Below the pieces are notes generated by a model. It did not search any database. It was given only the letters and a program-made list of their open reading frames with translations, and was not told where the DNA came from. From contig JAWLFE010000002.1 of the NCBI GenBank assembly GCA_041685735.1, positions 62,001-126,000 on the forward strand: DNA of 64,000 nucleotides. The letters are read 5' to 3'. Made by a program: the position numbers and the translations under genes. How positions within the stretch are numbered: the stretch's first letter is position 1; each line of letters begins with the position of its first letter. Positions 44,008-52,880 of this stretch are shown here, in pieces. Origin of the DNA: CSSed11-175R1 sp041685735. Its GTDB lineage: Bacteria; Actinomycetota; Nitriliruptoria; Nitriliruptorales; Nitriliruptoraceae.

Positions 44008-44244
44008 CAGGATCCCTCGTCTGGTCACGGCTGGGTCGGTGACCAGGTCCCGGGCGACCGACCGGTAGCGCAGGAGATGACGATGCCAGGCGAGCAGGCC
44101 GGGAGCAAGCGGCGACGACACGTCGCAACCGGGTTCTCACGGTTGTCCCGTCCCATCGCGCTTCTGTCCGGCCAGCGGACCAAGCTCCGGCCTTCCAAGC
44201 GGCCCGGATCCGGGTCGGCCCGGCACGTTGCGAGGACGACACCC

Positions 44245-45057
44245 ATGGCCATCACCGCGAGCACCGCGGTCCTGACCCGACCCGCGGAGCCCGTCGCGAT
44301 CCGCGGCGTGGCACGCACCTTCACGACCGGTGGCGCATCGCTGCCGGTGCTGCGTGACCTCGACCTCGATGTCCCTGCCGGTGAGGTCGTCGGCTTGCTG
44401 GGGGCGTCGGGGAGCGGCAAATCGACCCTGCTCCGGCAGGTCTGTGGGCTCGACACGCCGGATGCCGGGCGCATCACGATCGCCGGCACACCGGTCCGGG
44501 GTGTCGACCCCCGGTGTGCGGTGGCCTTCCAGGAATCCCGGCTGCTGCCCTGGCGCACGCTCGCCCACAACGTCTCGCTCGGCCTGCCCCGCGGCACGGA
44601 ACGCGCCGCCGGGACCCGCCGGGTCGACGAGCTGCTGGAGCTGGTCGGGCTCGCTGAGTTCCGATCGCACCGGCCGGGACAGATCTCCGGCGGGATGGCG
44701 CAGCGGGTCGCGCTGGCCCGCGCGTTGGCGCGCAGCCCCGGTGTCCTGCTCCTCGACGAACCGTTCGGGGCCCTGGATGCGCTGACACGACTGAAGATGC
44801 AGGACCTGCTGCTGGATGTGCACGCCGCCGAGCCCGCCACGGTGCTGTTCGTCACCCACGACGTCGACGAGGCGCTCTACCTCGCTGATCGGGTCGTGCT
44901 GCTCGGCGATGACGGCCGCGGCCCCGGCAGCACCGTCGTGTCGGTCACGCCGGTGCCGGGCGAACGGCCGCGTGATCGCGCCGACCATCGACTGGCCGGA
45001 CTGCGCGTCGAGCTGCTGGACGGACTGGGCGTGGACACCAGGAAGGACCGATCATGA
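44245..45057 (+). CDS. ssuB: ABC transporter ATPase, aliphatic sulfonate/taurine type
   Basis: 270 aa of the SsuB/TauB group: Walker A LLGASGSGKSTLL, Q-loop VAFQESRLLPWRTLAHNVSL (QESRLLPW is diagnostic of this group), signature QISGGMAQRVALARAL, Walker B LLLDEPFGALD and switch THDVDEALYLADRV. ATG 44245 follows GAGGAC. It overlaps the binding-protein gene through ATGA, and the permease follows, forming a ssu-like operon with methionine-biosynthesis genes downstream. Confidence 0.88.
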   Translation: MAITASTAVLTRPAEPVAIRGVARTFTTGGASLPVLRDLDLDVPAGEVVGLLGASGSGKSTLLRQVCGLDTPDAGRITIAGTPVRGVDPRCAVAFQESRLLPWRTLAHNVSLGLPRGTERAAGTRRVDELLELVGLAEFRSHRPGQISGGMAQRVALARALARSPGVLLLDEPFGALDALTRLKMQDLLLDVHAAEPATVLFVTHDVDEALYLADRVVLLGDDGRGPGSTVVSVTPVPGERPRDRADHRLAGLRVELLDGLGVDTRKDRS

Positions 45058-46076
45058 CACTCTCCCGCACGTTCAGACCGCTCGCCGCCGTCGCGATCGC
45101 CGCGATGGTGATGGCCGGCTGTGCGTCCGCCGAGGGCAGCGACGATGGCGGGGGATCCGCGACCGAGACCCTGGCCATCGACTGGGCGACCTACAACCCG
45201 CTGAGCCTGATCATCCGTGAAGAGGGGTGGCTGGAGGAGGCGCTGGCCGACGACGGCATCGAGGTGGAGTGGTTCCAGTCGGCCGGGTCGAACCGTGCCA
45301 ACGAGGGCCTGCGTGCGGGGGCGCTGGACGTCGGCTCCACCGCCGGATCCGCCGCGCTGCTGGCCCGTGCCAACGGCTCGCCGATCCGGACCATCAGCCT
45401 GTACTCGCAGCCGGAGTGGGCCGCGATCGTCGTGCCGGCCGATTCGGCGATCGAGGAGGTCAGCGACCTGGCCGGCCGCTCGATCGCGGCGACGCTCGGT
45501 ACCGATCCGTACTTCTTCCTGTTGCAGGCGCTCGACGATGCCGGGGTCGACCTCGCCGACGTCGAGGTCCAGAACCTCCAGCACGCCGACGGGCGCAACG
45601 CCCTGGAGCAGGGCAGCGTGGACGCGTGGGCGGGCCTGGACCCGATCATGGCTGCCGGGGAGGCCGAGAGCGACCTGCAGCTGACCTACCGCAACATCGA
45701 CTTCAACACCTGGGGGTTCCTCAACGCGACCGAGTCGTTCCTCGAGGAGTCGCCCGAGCTCGCCCAGCTGGTCGTCGACGCCTACGAGCGTGCCCGCATC
45801 TGGGCGGCGGACAACCCGGACGAGACCGCCGCGTTGTTGGCCGACGTCGCGAGCATCGACCTCGAGGTGGCACGGATCAGCCTCCTGGAGCGCACCAACC
45901 TCGACATCGACCCGGCACCTGGCGAGGTGCAGCGCGACGTGCTGGAGGTCGTCGGACCGATCTTCGTGACCTCCGGCGATGTGCGCGAACAGGCCTCGAT
46001 CGACGACGCGCTGGACAGCCTGTTCGACACGGCCTTCGTCGATCAGGCCGACCCGGACACGGTGGGTGGCTCGTGA
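45054..46076 (+). CDS. ssuA: sulfonate-type ABC substrate-binding lipoprotein
   Basis: 340 aa. Signal peptide with lipobox MAGC (Cys22 region). The mature part has the SsuA-like fold: IDWATYNPLSLIIREEGWLE, FQSAGSNRANEGLRAGALDVGSTAG, then DLAGRSIAATLGTDPYFFLLQALDDAG. Binds an organosulfonate outside the membrane. The ATG overlaps the ATPase stop and its own stop overlaps the permease GTG, so all three subunits are translationally coupled. Confidence 0.87.
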   Translation: MTLSRTFRPLAAVAIAAMVMAGCASAEGSDDGGGSATETLAIDWATYNPLSLIIREEGWLEEALADDGIEVEWFQSAGSNRANEGLRAGALDVGSTAGSAALLARANGSPIRTISLYSQPEWAAIVVPADSAIEEVSDLAGRSIAATLGTDPYFFLLQALDDAGVDLADVEVQNLQHADGRNALEQGSVDAWAGLDPIMAAGEAESDLQLTYRNIDFNTWGFLNATESFLEESPELAQLVVDAYERARIWAADNPDETAALLADVASIDLEVARISLLERTNLDIDPAPGEVQRDVLEVVGPIFVTSGDVREQASIDDALDSLFDTAFVDQADPDTVGGS

Positions 46077-46833
46077 GGACACCGACGACCACGGACCCGA
46101 CCAGCGATCGCTCCACCACGCAGCAGGATCCACCGCTCGACACGGCCCTACCCGCAGCCGCCGTGACGCCGGGCGGGGTGACCGGCGCCGCCACCACGCC
46201 GACGGCGCCGTCACGACCCCGCGGTCTGCGCAGCCGCCGTGCCCTGTTGGGCGCGGTTGTGCCGCTCGGTCTGCTCGCACTGTGGCAGGCGGTGACCGGC
46301 ACCGGGATGTTCCTGCCGGTCCAGCTCCCGCCACCGGTGGCCGTGTGGGGCGCCGGGGTCGAACTCGTCGAACGTGGTGAGCTGGGCGGCCACCTCGCGA
46401 TCTCCACCCAGCGGGTGCTGATCGGGTTCGGGATCGGCGCCGCCCTTGGCCTCGTGATGGGCGCGGTCGTCGGGCTCTCCCGGTCTACACCACGGTCGCG
46501 TCGGGCCTGCGCCACGTCGACCAGCACCTGGTCGAGGTCGGCGACGCCTACGGGCTGCGTGGCACCCGCCTGCTGGCCCGGATCCAGCTGCCGGCCGCCG
46601 TGCCGTCGGTCATCTCCGGCATGCGTCTGGCTCTGGCACAGTCGTGGCTGTTCCTGGTCGCCGCCGAACTGATCGCCTCCTCGCAGGGGCTGGGGTTCCT
46701 GCTGCTCGACTCGCAGAACAACGGCCGGACCGATCGGCTGTTGCTGGCTATCGTGCTGTTGGCGCTGCTCGGCAAGCTGACCGACGCCGTGATCGGTGTC
46801 GTCGAACGCCGCCTGCTGCGCGCCTGGGCCTGA
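46073..46833 (+). pseudogene. sulfonate ABC permease (SsuC-like), internal deletion
   Basis: The N-terminal half (two helices, LLGAVVPLGLLALWQAVTG and VLIGFGIGAALGLVMGAVVGLS) stops at GLSR. The second half begins in another frame at VYTTVASGLRHVDQHLVEVG and runs to the family end (LIASSQGLGFLLLDSQNNGRTD). About 40 residues, including a helix, are absent at the TCCCGG at 46478-46483. That hexamer can be the end of GLSR and also the codons of the expected F-P-V-Y, so the deletion may lie between short repeats. A transporter lacking this segment should be dead, yet its operon partners look intact. Confidence 0.78.
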
Positions 46834-46929
46834 CCCCACGCGGTACCCGCCGTGCGCCCACCGTCCGTCCACCCCGCGGCCCCATGCCCCCGCTGTCACC
46901 ACGGCCCGCTGTCGTCGAAGGACCATCAC

Positions 46930-48312
46930 GTGACCGACCACACCTTCGGGTTCCGCACCCGTGCCCTGCACGCCGGCGGGATCCCCGACGCCGCGACCGG
47001 CGCCCGCGCCGTCCCGATCTACCAGACGACCAGTTTCGTCTTCGAGGACACCGCCGACGCCGCGAACCTGTTCGCCCTGCAGAAGTACGGCAACATCTAC
47101 TCACGCATCGGCAACCCCACGGTCGCGGCGCTTGAGGAGCGGCTGGCCTCGCTGGAGGGTGGGATCGGCGCGGTCGCGACCGCCTCCGGGATGTCCGCGG
47201 AGTTCATCACCTTCGCGGCCCTGGCCGGTGCCGGTGATCACATCGTGGCCGCCTCGCAGCTGTACGGCGGCACCGTCACGCAGCTGGACGTGACCCTGCG
47301 ACGCTTCGGCATCGACACCACCTTCGTGCCCGGCACCGACCCGGCCGACTACGCCGCGGCGGTCCGCCCGGAGACCAAGGCCATCTACGCCGAGGTGGTG
47401 GCCAACCCCTCGGGCGAGGTCACCGACATCGCGGCGCTGGCGGAGGTCGCCCACGCCGCCGGCGTGCCCCTGGTGATGGACGCCACCCTGTCGACCCCGT
47501 ACCTGTGCCGCCCCATCGAGCACGGCGCCGACATCGTCATCCACTCGGTCACGAAGTTCCTCGGCGGCCACGGCACGACCCTCGGCGGTGTGGTCGTGGA
47601 AGCCGGCACCTTCGACTGGGGCAACGGTCGCTTCCCGTCGATGACCGAACCGGTCGACTCCTACGGCGGGATCCGCTGGTGGGACAACTTCGGCGAGTAC
47701 GGGTTCCTCACCAAGCTGCGCACCGAACAGCTCCGTGACGTCGGACCCGCGCTGACCCCGCAGGCCGCCTTCCTGCTGCTCCAGGGGGTCGAGACCCTCC
47801 CACAGCGCATGGACGCCCACCTGGCCAACACCCGTGCGGTGGCCAAGTGGCTGGAGGCCGACGAGCGCATCGCCGGGGTGCACTGGGCCGGCCTGCCCTC
47901 CCACATCCACCACGACCGCGCCACCCGCTACCTGCCGCAGGGGCCGGGCGCGGTGTTCTCCTTCCGCCTGGCGGCGCAGGGGGAGCGGTCCGCCCGCGAG
48001 GTCGGGGCCACCTTCATCGAATCCCTGCAGCTCGCGAGCCACCTCGCCAATGTCGGTGACGCCCGCACGCTCGTGATCCACCCCGCCTCCACGACCCACC
48101 AGCAGCTGTCGGTCGAGCAGCTGGCCGCCGGCGGCGTCGGGGAGGACCTGGTGCGCATCAGCGTCGGCCTGGAGGACGTCGAGGACATCATCTGGGACCT
48201 CGACCAGGCCCTGGACCGTGCCGGCGCGACCGCGGTCCCGGCAGCGAACGACACGAGCAGCGGCGCGTCGACCGACGGGGCCTCCGACAACGTCGAGGAG
48301 GTGGCATCGTGA
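46930..48312 (+). CDS. metY: O-acetylhomoserine sulfhydrylase (PLP enzyme)
   Basis: 460 aa. PLP-dependent Cys/Met metabolism family. Residues include YSRIGNPTVAALEERLASLEGG, DATLSTPYL and the PLP-lysine region SVTKFLGGHGTTLGGVVVE. Converts O-acetylhomoserine plus sulfide to homocysteine. GTG 46930 lies behind GAAGGA. An extra acidic tail of about 25 residues follows the catalytic fold. It overlaps the CoA-binding gene and follows the sulfonate transporter, which would supply sulfur. Confidence 0.9.
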   Translation: MTDHTFGFRTRALHAGGIPDAATGARAVPIYQTTSFVFEDTADAANLFALQKYGNIYSRIGNPTVAALEERLASLEGGIGAVATASGMSAEFITFAALAGAGDHIVAASQLYGGTVTQLDVTLRRFGIDTTFVPGTDPADYAAAVRPETKAIYAEVVANPSGEVTDIAALAEVAHAAGVPLVMDATLSTPYLCRPIEHGADIVIHSVTKFLGGHGTTLGGVVVEAGTFDWGNGRFPSMTEPVDSYGGIRWWDNFGEYGFLTKLRTEQLRDVGPALTPQAAFLLLQGVETLPQRMDAHLANTRAVAKWLEADERIAGVHWAGLPSHIHHDRATRYLPQGPGAVFSFRLAAQGERSAREVGATFIESLQLASHLANVGDARTLVIHPASTTHQQLSVEQLAAGGVGEDLVRISVGLEDVEDIIWDLDQALDRAGATAVPAANDTSSGASTDGASDNVEEVAS

Positions 48313-48812
48313 CCGACGCCGCGTCGACCGAGACCCGCACCTGGACCGGCCCCACCGCACAGCAACGGCAGGCGATCCTGCGTCGCACGCGCTCGATCGC
48401 GATCGTCGGTGCGTCGACCAACCCGGCGCGGGCCAGCTACTTCGTGTCCACCTACCTGCTGTCGTCCTCGCCCTACGACGTGTACTTCGTCAACCCGCGG
48501 GCGGACACGATCCTCGGACGGCCGGCCTACCCGTCGCTCGGGTCGCTGCCGGTCGTGCCGGACATGGTGGACGTCTTCCGTCGGCACGACGATCTTCCGA
48601 CCGTGTTGGAGGAGACGGTGGCGGTCGGCGCCACGACGCTGTGGCTGCAGCTCGGTTCCTGGCATGAGCCCGTCGCGCAGGCCGCCGAGCAGGAGGGTCT
48701 GGAGGTCGTGATGGACCGGTGCGTGAAGATCGAACACGCCCGGTTCCACGGCGGGCTGCACCTGGCGGGCTTCGACACCGGGGTGATCAGCTCGCGGCGC
48801 GCGGTCCACTGA
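48309..48812 (+). CDS. CoA-binding-domain protein
   Basis: 167 aa single-domain Rossmann protein: SIAIVGASTNPARASYFVSTYL, then NPRADTILGRPAYPSLGSLP and LWLQLGSWHEPVAQ. CoA-binding family members of this size are often found next to O-acetylhomoserine sulfhydrylase genes. Its role there is not established: it may sense or tether acyl-CoA or persulfide. GTG 48309 overlaps the metY stop. A conserved Cys near the C-terminus (MDRCVKIEH) may carry sulfur; this is inference. Confidence 0.8.
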   Translation: MTDAASTETRTWTGPTAQQRQAILRRTRSIAIVGASTNPARASYFVSTYLLSSSPYDVYFVNPRADTILGRPAYPSLGSLPVVPDMVDVFRRHDDLPTVLEETVAVGATTLWLQLGSWHEPVAQAAEQEGLEVVMDRCVKIEHARFHGGLHLAGFDTGVISSRRAVH

Positions 48813-48825
48813 CCCCACCGCCGGG

Positions 48826-50106
48826 ATGTGGCTGACCCCGCGGGGCTGGCAGCGTTTCGTCCATCGGCTCGGGTTCCCGCAGGGGTGGGTGGTTGTCTAC
48901 GGTGGCAGCGCGGACGACAGGAGCGACGTGGACGGCACCATCCGACGCCCCGGCGACGGCCCACCGTGGGTGTGGCGACTGGTGGTCCGCGTCGTGCGGT
49001 TCTTCCTGCAGGGCATCATGGGCTGGCGGGTCAGGGCCCGTCCGCCCGAGGTCATCCCGCCGCCCGACGAGCCCCTGCTGGTGGTCTTCAACCACACCTC
49101 GAACGTCGATGCGTTCCTGGTCGCCGCCACCGTGTGGAAGCGCCTGAAGCACTGGGTGCAACCGTTGGTGAAGGTGGAGTTGTTCACGACGCCTGGCCTC
49201 GGGATCCTGGTCCGCAACGCGGGGGCGATCGCGGTGGTCCGTGGGGAGGGCAAGGGCCGCGAAGCCGCCTACGACAACGCCGTCGCGCGCCTGCGGGCCG
49301 GCGGCACCGTGCTGCTGGCGCCGGAGGGGACCGTCACGCACGACGGGTCGCTGCTGCCGTTGCGCCACGGTGCGGCGCGCCTGGCACTGGACGCCGGGGT
49401 CGACGTGCTGGTCGTGACGCACTTCGGGGCTCAGCGCGGGTTCTCGCCCGTCGTGCGGTTCGCGGAACGCGGCGTCGTGGTGACGATGGCCATGGACGTG
49501 TTGCAACCGTGGCCCGACGAGGACGCCGCGTCGCTGACGGGCCGGATCGCCGCCACGATGCTCGATCGCAGCGAGCAGTTGCGGGCCACCTATCCACAGG
49601 CCGATCCGGAGGCGCCGTGGTGGCCGCCGTACTCGGCGCCCGCCACTCCGTCCGCCACCGCCCGCGAGAACCTCGAGCGCTACCAGGCCAGTATGGCCGA
49701 GACGATCGCGCAGGCCCGCGAACGCATGGCGCGGTTCGCCGAGGAGCACGAGGTCGACCAGCGGCTCGCGCAGGCCCGTGAGCGGGTCGCGCAGTTCGCT
49801 GAGGAGTACGCCGTCGAGGAGCGGGTCAGCCAGGCCCGTGAGCGCGCGATCGTCGCGGCGGAGGACCTCGCGGCCCGGTCCCGGGCGACCGCGGAGGAGT
49901 TCGCGGAGCAGAGCCGGATCCGCTTCGAGGATCTGACCGACCAGGGACGTCTGCGGGTGGAGGAACTCACCGAACAGGGCCGGCAGTTGGCCGACGAGCT
50001 CGCGGCGGTGGCGCGCGAGCGCTCCACCTTCCTCGCCGAGCACCTCCCGCCCGCGGGTCCGTCGACCGATGACGGACCCCCACCCCTGGACCCCGACGCG
50101 ACCTGA
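48826..50106 (+). CDS. PlsC-type acyltransferase with coiled-coil tail
   Basis: 426 aa. The 1-acylglycerol-3-phosphate acyltransferase motifs are clear: NHTSNVDAFLV (His-x4-Asp), then APEGTVTHDGSLLPLRHGAARLAL. A hydrophobic N-terminal helix would anchor it at the membrane. The last 150 residues are a charged coiled coil with repeats such as QARERMARFAEE and QARERVAQFAEE, unusual for this family. ATG 48826 has no strong ribosome site and lies 13 bases after the CoA-binding stop. Probably phospholipid synthesis or remodelling. Confidence 0.82.
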   Translation: MWLTPRGWQRFVHRLGFPQGWVVVYGGSADDRSDVDGTIRRPGDGPPWVWRLVVRVVRFFLQGIMGWRVRARPPEVIPPPDEPLLVVFNHTSNVDAFLVAATVWKRLKHWVQPLVKVELFTTPGLGILVRNAGAIAVVRGEGKGREAAYDNAVARLRAGGTVLLAPEGTVTHDGSLLPLRHGAARLALDAGVDVLVVTHFGAQRGFSPVVRFAERGVVVTMAMDVLQPWPDEDAASLTGRIAATMLDRSEQLRATYPQADPEAPWWPPYSAPATPSATARENLERYQASMAETIAQARERMARFAEEHEVDQRLAQARERVAQFAEEYAVEERVSQARERAIVAAEDLAARSRATAEEFAEQSRIRFEDLTDQGRLRVEELTEQGRQLADELAAVARERSTFLAEHLPPAGPSTDDGPPPLDPDAT

Positions 50107-50170
50107 CGGGCGACCGGCGGTCCGTGCACGCCCTGCGGTGGCGCTCGGGCGGCGGCGCGCGCGGCGGCGG

Positions 50171-50632
50171 TCAGTCCGTCGTGCTCGCCTCAGCTGCTGC
50201 GGCGATGTCGTGCAGGTCCTGCTCGACCATCTTGCGGGTCGACCCCGCGAACAGCCGCCCAACGGTGGCGGTCAGGATGCGGCCGACGGCGCTGCTGGAG
50301 GTTCCCTCGAAGGTCATCGCCAGCTGGCACCGCCCCTCGTCCAGCGGCTCCACCCGGAGGCTCGAGACATAGCGGGTGTTGCCGTGCTGGGCGACCGTCG
50401 TGTACGCGCGTTCCGGTTCGACCGTCGTGACCTCCATCTCCTCCGTCGCCTGCTTGCCGAACATCGTCCGGGTCTCGCGCCAGCGGGTTCCGACCCCGAA
50501 GGCCGCACCGTCGTCCAGCCGTTCGACCCGCTCGACACCAGACAGGATCTCCGGGGCGTGCTCGATGTCGATGATGAGTTCCCACACCCGGTGCGCGGGG
50601 GCCTCGATGTCGCGGCTGACGTGCAACTGCAT
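50171..50632 (-). CDS. SRPBCC-family protein
   Basis: 153 aa stand-alone START/SRPBCC fold: LHVSRDIEAPAHRVWELIID at the start, then AYTTVAQHGNTRYVSSLRVEP and an amphipathic C-terminal helix. Hydrophobic ligand carriers or cyclases share this fold. ATG at 50632 begins the conserved part; the long frame upstream is a shadow of the PLD gene. It is divergent from the PLD-like gene at 50786. Confidence 0.82.
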   Translation of the reverse strand: MQLHVSRDIEAPAHRVWELIIDIEHAPEILSGVERVERLDDGAAFGVGTRWRETRTMFGKQATEEMEVTTVEPERAYTTVAQHGNTRYVSSLRVEPLDEGRCQLAMTFEGTSSSAVGRILTATVGRLFAGSTRKMVEQDLHDIAAAAEASTTD

Positions 50633-50785
50633 GGGACCGACTCCGTCGTGTCGATGTCGCGGGTGGTGTGGCGGTCGATCCACGCCAGCATGACAGGTCG
50701 GGTGGCGGGTGTCATCGCGCCGTGGCTTCCCGAGCCTGGCTACCGTGCGTGCGCACCCTGTCGACCCGGGAAGGGGGCAGCCCGA

Positions 50786-51952
50786 TTGTCCAGTTGCCAT
50801 GAGGACCGGTGGCGCCGTGTGCTCGAAGGGTCGCTCGGGATCCCGGCGACGGAGGGCAACCACGTCGAGCTGCTGCGGGACGGCTCGGCGATCTTCCCCG
50901 CCATGCTCCAGGCGATCCGTGCTGCGACCGACACCGTGGACCTGTTGACGTTCGTGTACTGGAAGGGCGACATCGCCCGGCGTTTCGCCGATGCCCTCTG
51001 CGAGCGGGCGGCAGCGGGGGTCCGCTGCCGTGTGATCCTCGATGCTCTCGGCGCCCGGCACGTCGAGGAGGAACTCCTGGATCAGATGGAGCAGGCCGGG
51101 GTGCTGATCCACTGGTTCCGGCCGCTGCTGGATGGCGGGGATGCCAACAACCCGGGGTACCGCACCCACCGCAAGGTCCTGATCTGCGATGAGGCCGTCG
51201 GGTTCGCCGGTGGCGTCGGGATCGCCGAGGAGTGGGATGGCCGTTCCGATGACGGCTCGGGGTGGCGTGAGACCCAGATCCGTGTGCGTGGCCCGGTCGT
51301 CGACGGGCTGCGGGCCGCCTTCCTCGACGACTGGCTCGACAGCGCCCATCCGTTGTTCGACGAGCGCGACCGCTTCCCCGCCCAGCCGTGCGACGGCTCG
51401 ACGACGGCCATGGTCGTACGGGGCGAGTCCGAGCACGGTCGCAGTGACATCGCCCTGCTCCGACAGGTGCTCTTCGATCGTGCGCGTACCCGCATCCGCA
51501 TCACGACGCCCTACGTCGCACCTGACGGGCCGACGCTGCGCTCGCTCCTGGCCGCAGCGGACCGTGGCGTGTCGATCCAACTCCTGGTGCCGGGACCGAA
51601 CAACGACAAGTACGTCGCCAGGTTGGCCGCGGAGCGTCGGTACGCGGAGCTGCTCGATGCGGGGATCGAGGTGTACCACTTCCTTCCCACGATGCTGCAC
51701 GCCAAGGTCCTGACCGTCGATGGACAGATCGGGATCGTCGGCAGCGCGAACCTCAACAACCGTTCGCTCCAGCATGATGAGGAGGTGGACGTCGTGTTGT
51801 TCGACGCCGACATGGTGGCCGAGTTGGACGGGCACACCGATGCGGATCTGGAGCGCTGCGAGCGCGTCACGCAGGATGGGCTGGACGACATCGCCCACGA
51901 AGCGCGCAAGCCGCTGCGGTTGCTCACGGGGCTGATCGACCACTTCGCCTGA
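50786..51952 (+). CDS. phospholipase D-superfamily protein (cardiolipin-synthase-like)
   Basis: 388 aa with two HKD motifs: THRKVLICDEAVGFAGGVGI (about residue 130) and LHAKVLTVDGQIGIVGSANLNNRS (about 300). Predicted to transfer or hydrolyse phosphatidyl groups, perhaps cardiolipin synthesis, but it has no N-terminal membrane helices. I chose the TTG start at 50786 because AAGGGGG lies 8 bases upstream and the HKD fold begins right after. It is divergent from the SRPBCC gene and near the PlsC-type acyltransferase. Confidence 0.82.
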   Translation: MSSCHEDRWRRVLEGSLGIPATEGNHVELLRDGSAIFPAMLQAIRAATDTVDLLTFVYWKGDIARRFADALCERAAAGVRCRVILDALGARHVEEELLDQMEQAGVLIHWFRPLLDGGDANNPGYRTHRKVLICDEAVGFAGGVGIAEEWDGRSDDGSGWRETQIRVRGPVVDGLRAAFLDDWLDSAHPLFDERDRFPAQPCDGSTTAMVVRGESEHGRSDIALLRQVLFDRARTRIRITTPYVAPDGPTLRSLLAAADRGVSIQLLVPGPNNDKYVARLAAERRYAELLDAGIEVYHFLPTMLHAKVLTVDGQIGIVGSANLNNRSLQHDEEVDVVLFDADMVAELDGHTDADLERCERVTQDGLDDIAHEARKPLRLLTGLIDHFA

Positions 51953-51977
51953 ACCGGTCGACGACGAACGGCTCAGG
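51948..51977. terminator. hairpin between convergent PLD and SDR genes
   Basis: Stem CCTGA-CCG/CGG-TCAGG with one mismatch in the middle includes the stop codons of both convergent genes. Probably a weak bidirectional terminator. Confidence 0.45.
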
Positions 51978-52734
51978 TGATCGCGACCCCGCCGTCGACG
52001 ACGATCGTCTGTCCCGTCATGTAGCCCCCGGCAGGGCTGGCCAGCAGCAGCATCGCAGCGGCGAGTTCCTGCGCGTCGCCGTAGCGGCCGGCCAGGACCC
52101 GGGCGGCCGTGGCCTGCACGTACTCCTCGGGGTACTGCTCGGTCATCTCGGACTCGAAGAACCCGGGCGCGAGCGCGTTGACCCGGATGCCCTTCCGGCC
52201 GGTCCACTGTTGGGCCAGGTCCCGGGTCAGTCCGATCAGCCCCGCCTTGGACGAGGCGTAGGCGGCCTGGGGGAGCCCGGCGGTGGTGATGCCGAGCACG
52301 CTCGAGATGTTGACGATGCTGCCGCCGTCCTGCATCGCCCGCGCGCACGCCTGCGCCATCCAGTAGCACCCGTTGAGGTTGACGTCGATGACCTGCCGGA
52401 ACTGCTCCGGCGTCTCCCGCGTGGCGGGGACCGCGGTGCCGATGCCGGCGTTGTTGATCAGGATGTCGACCCGCCCGAACTCATCGACCGTGCGCTGCAC
52501 CAGGTCCTCGCACGCCTGCGGGTCGGCGACATCGGTGGGCACGGCGATCGCCCGGCGACCCCGTCCCTCGACCATGGACCGGGTGTCCTCGAGCTTCTCG
52601 GCGCGGCGCGCTCCGAGCGCCACGTCCGCGCCGGCCTCGGCGAGCGCCCGGGCGAACGCCACGCCGAGCCCCGACGAGGCTCCGGTCACGATCGCCACCT
52701 TGCCATCCAGCCGGAACAGATCGAGCACGCTCAT
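51973..52734 (-). CDS. short-chain dehydrogenase/reductase
   Basis: 253 aa classical SDR: NAD(P) motif TGASSGLG, structural NNAG, catalytic Ser in ISSVLG and Tyr-x3-Lys in YASSKAG, and the C-terminal GQTIVVDGGVAIT. ATG 52734. It lies downstream of the ole genes on the same strand with a 146-base gap, so a role in lipid or hydrocarbon metabolism is possible. It is not one of the core Ole enzymes. Confidence 0.85.
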   Translation of the reverse strand: MSVLDLFRLDGKVAIVTGASSGLGVAFARALAEAGADVALGARRAEKLEDTRSMVEGRGRRAIAVPTDVADPQACEDLVQRTVDEFGRVDILINNAGIGTAVPATRETPEQFRQVIDVNLNGCYWMAQACARAMQDGGSIVNISSVLGITTAGLPQAAYASSKAGLIGLTRDLAQQWTGRKGIRVNALAPGFFESEMTEQYPEEYVQATAARVLAGRYGDAQELAAAMLLLASPAGGYMTGQTIVVDGGVAIT

Positions 52735-52880
52735 GACGGTCCTTGTTCGGTCGCAGGGACGTCGGTCCGAGGACGACGCACCGTAGTCGACGGGTGGTCC
52801 GGACCCGGACGGGCGGATGTGCGCGACCTGGCCACGCAGATCCGCACGGCGAACCTGGCGCAACAGCGGCAGCGGTAGCG

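Noticed and set aside
44008..44244. Riboswitch (SAM or similar) before the sulfonate transporter
   Set aside because: I could not recognise the conserved core of any known sulfur-related riboswitch in this stretch.
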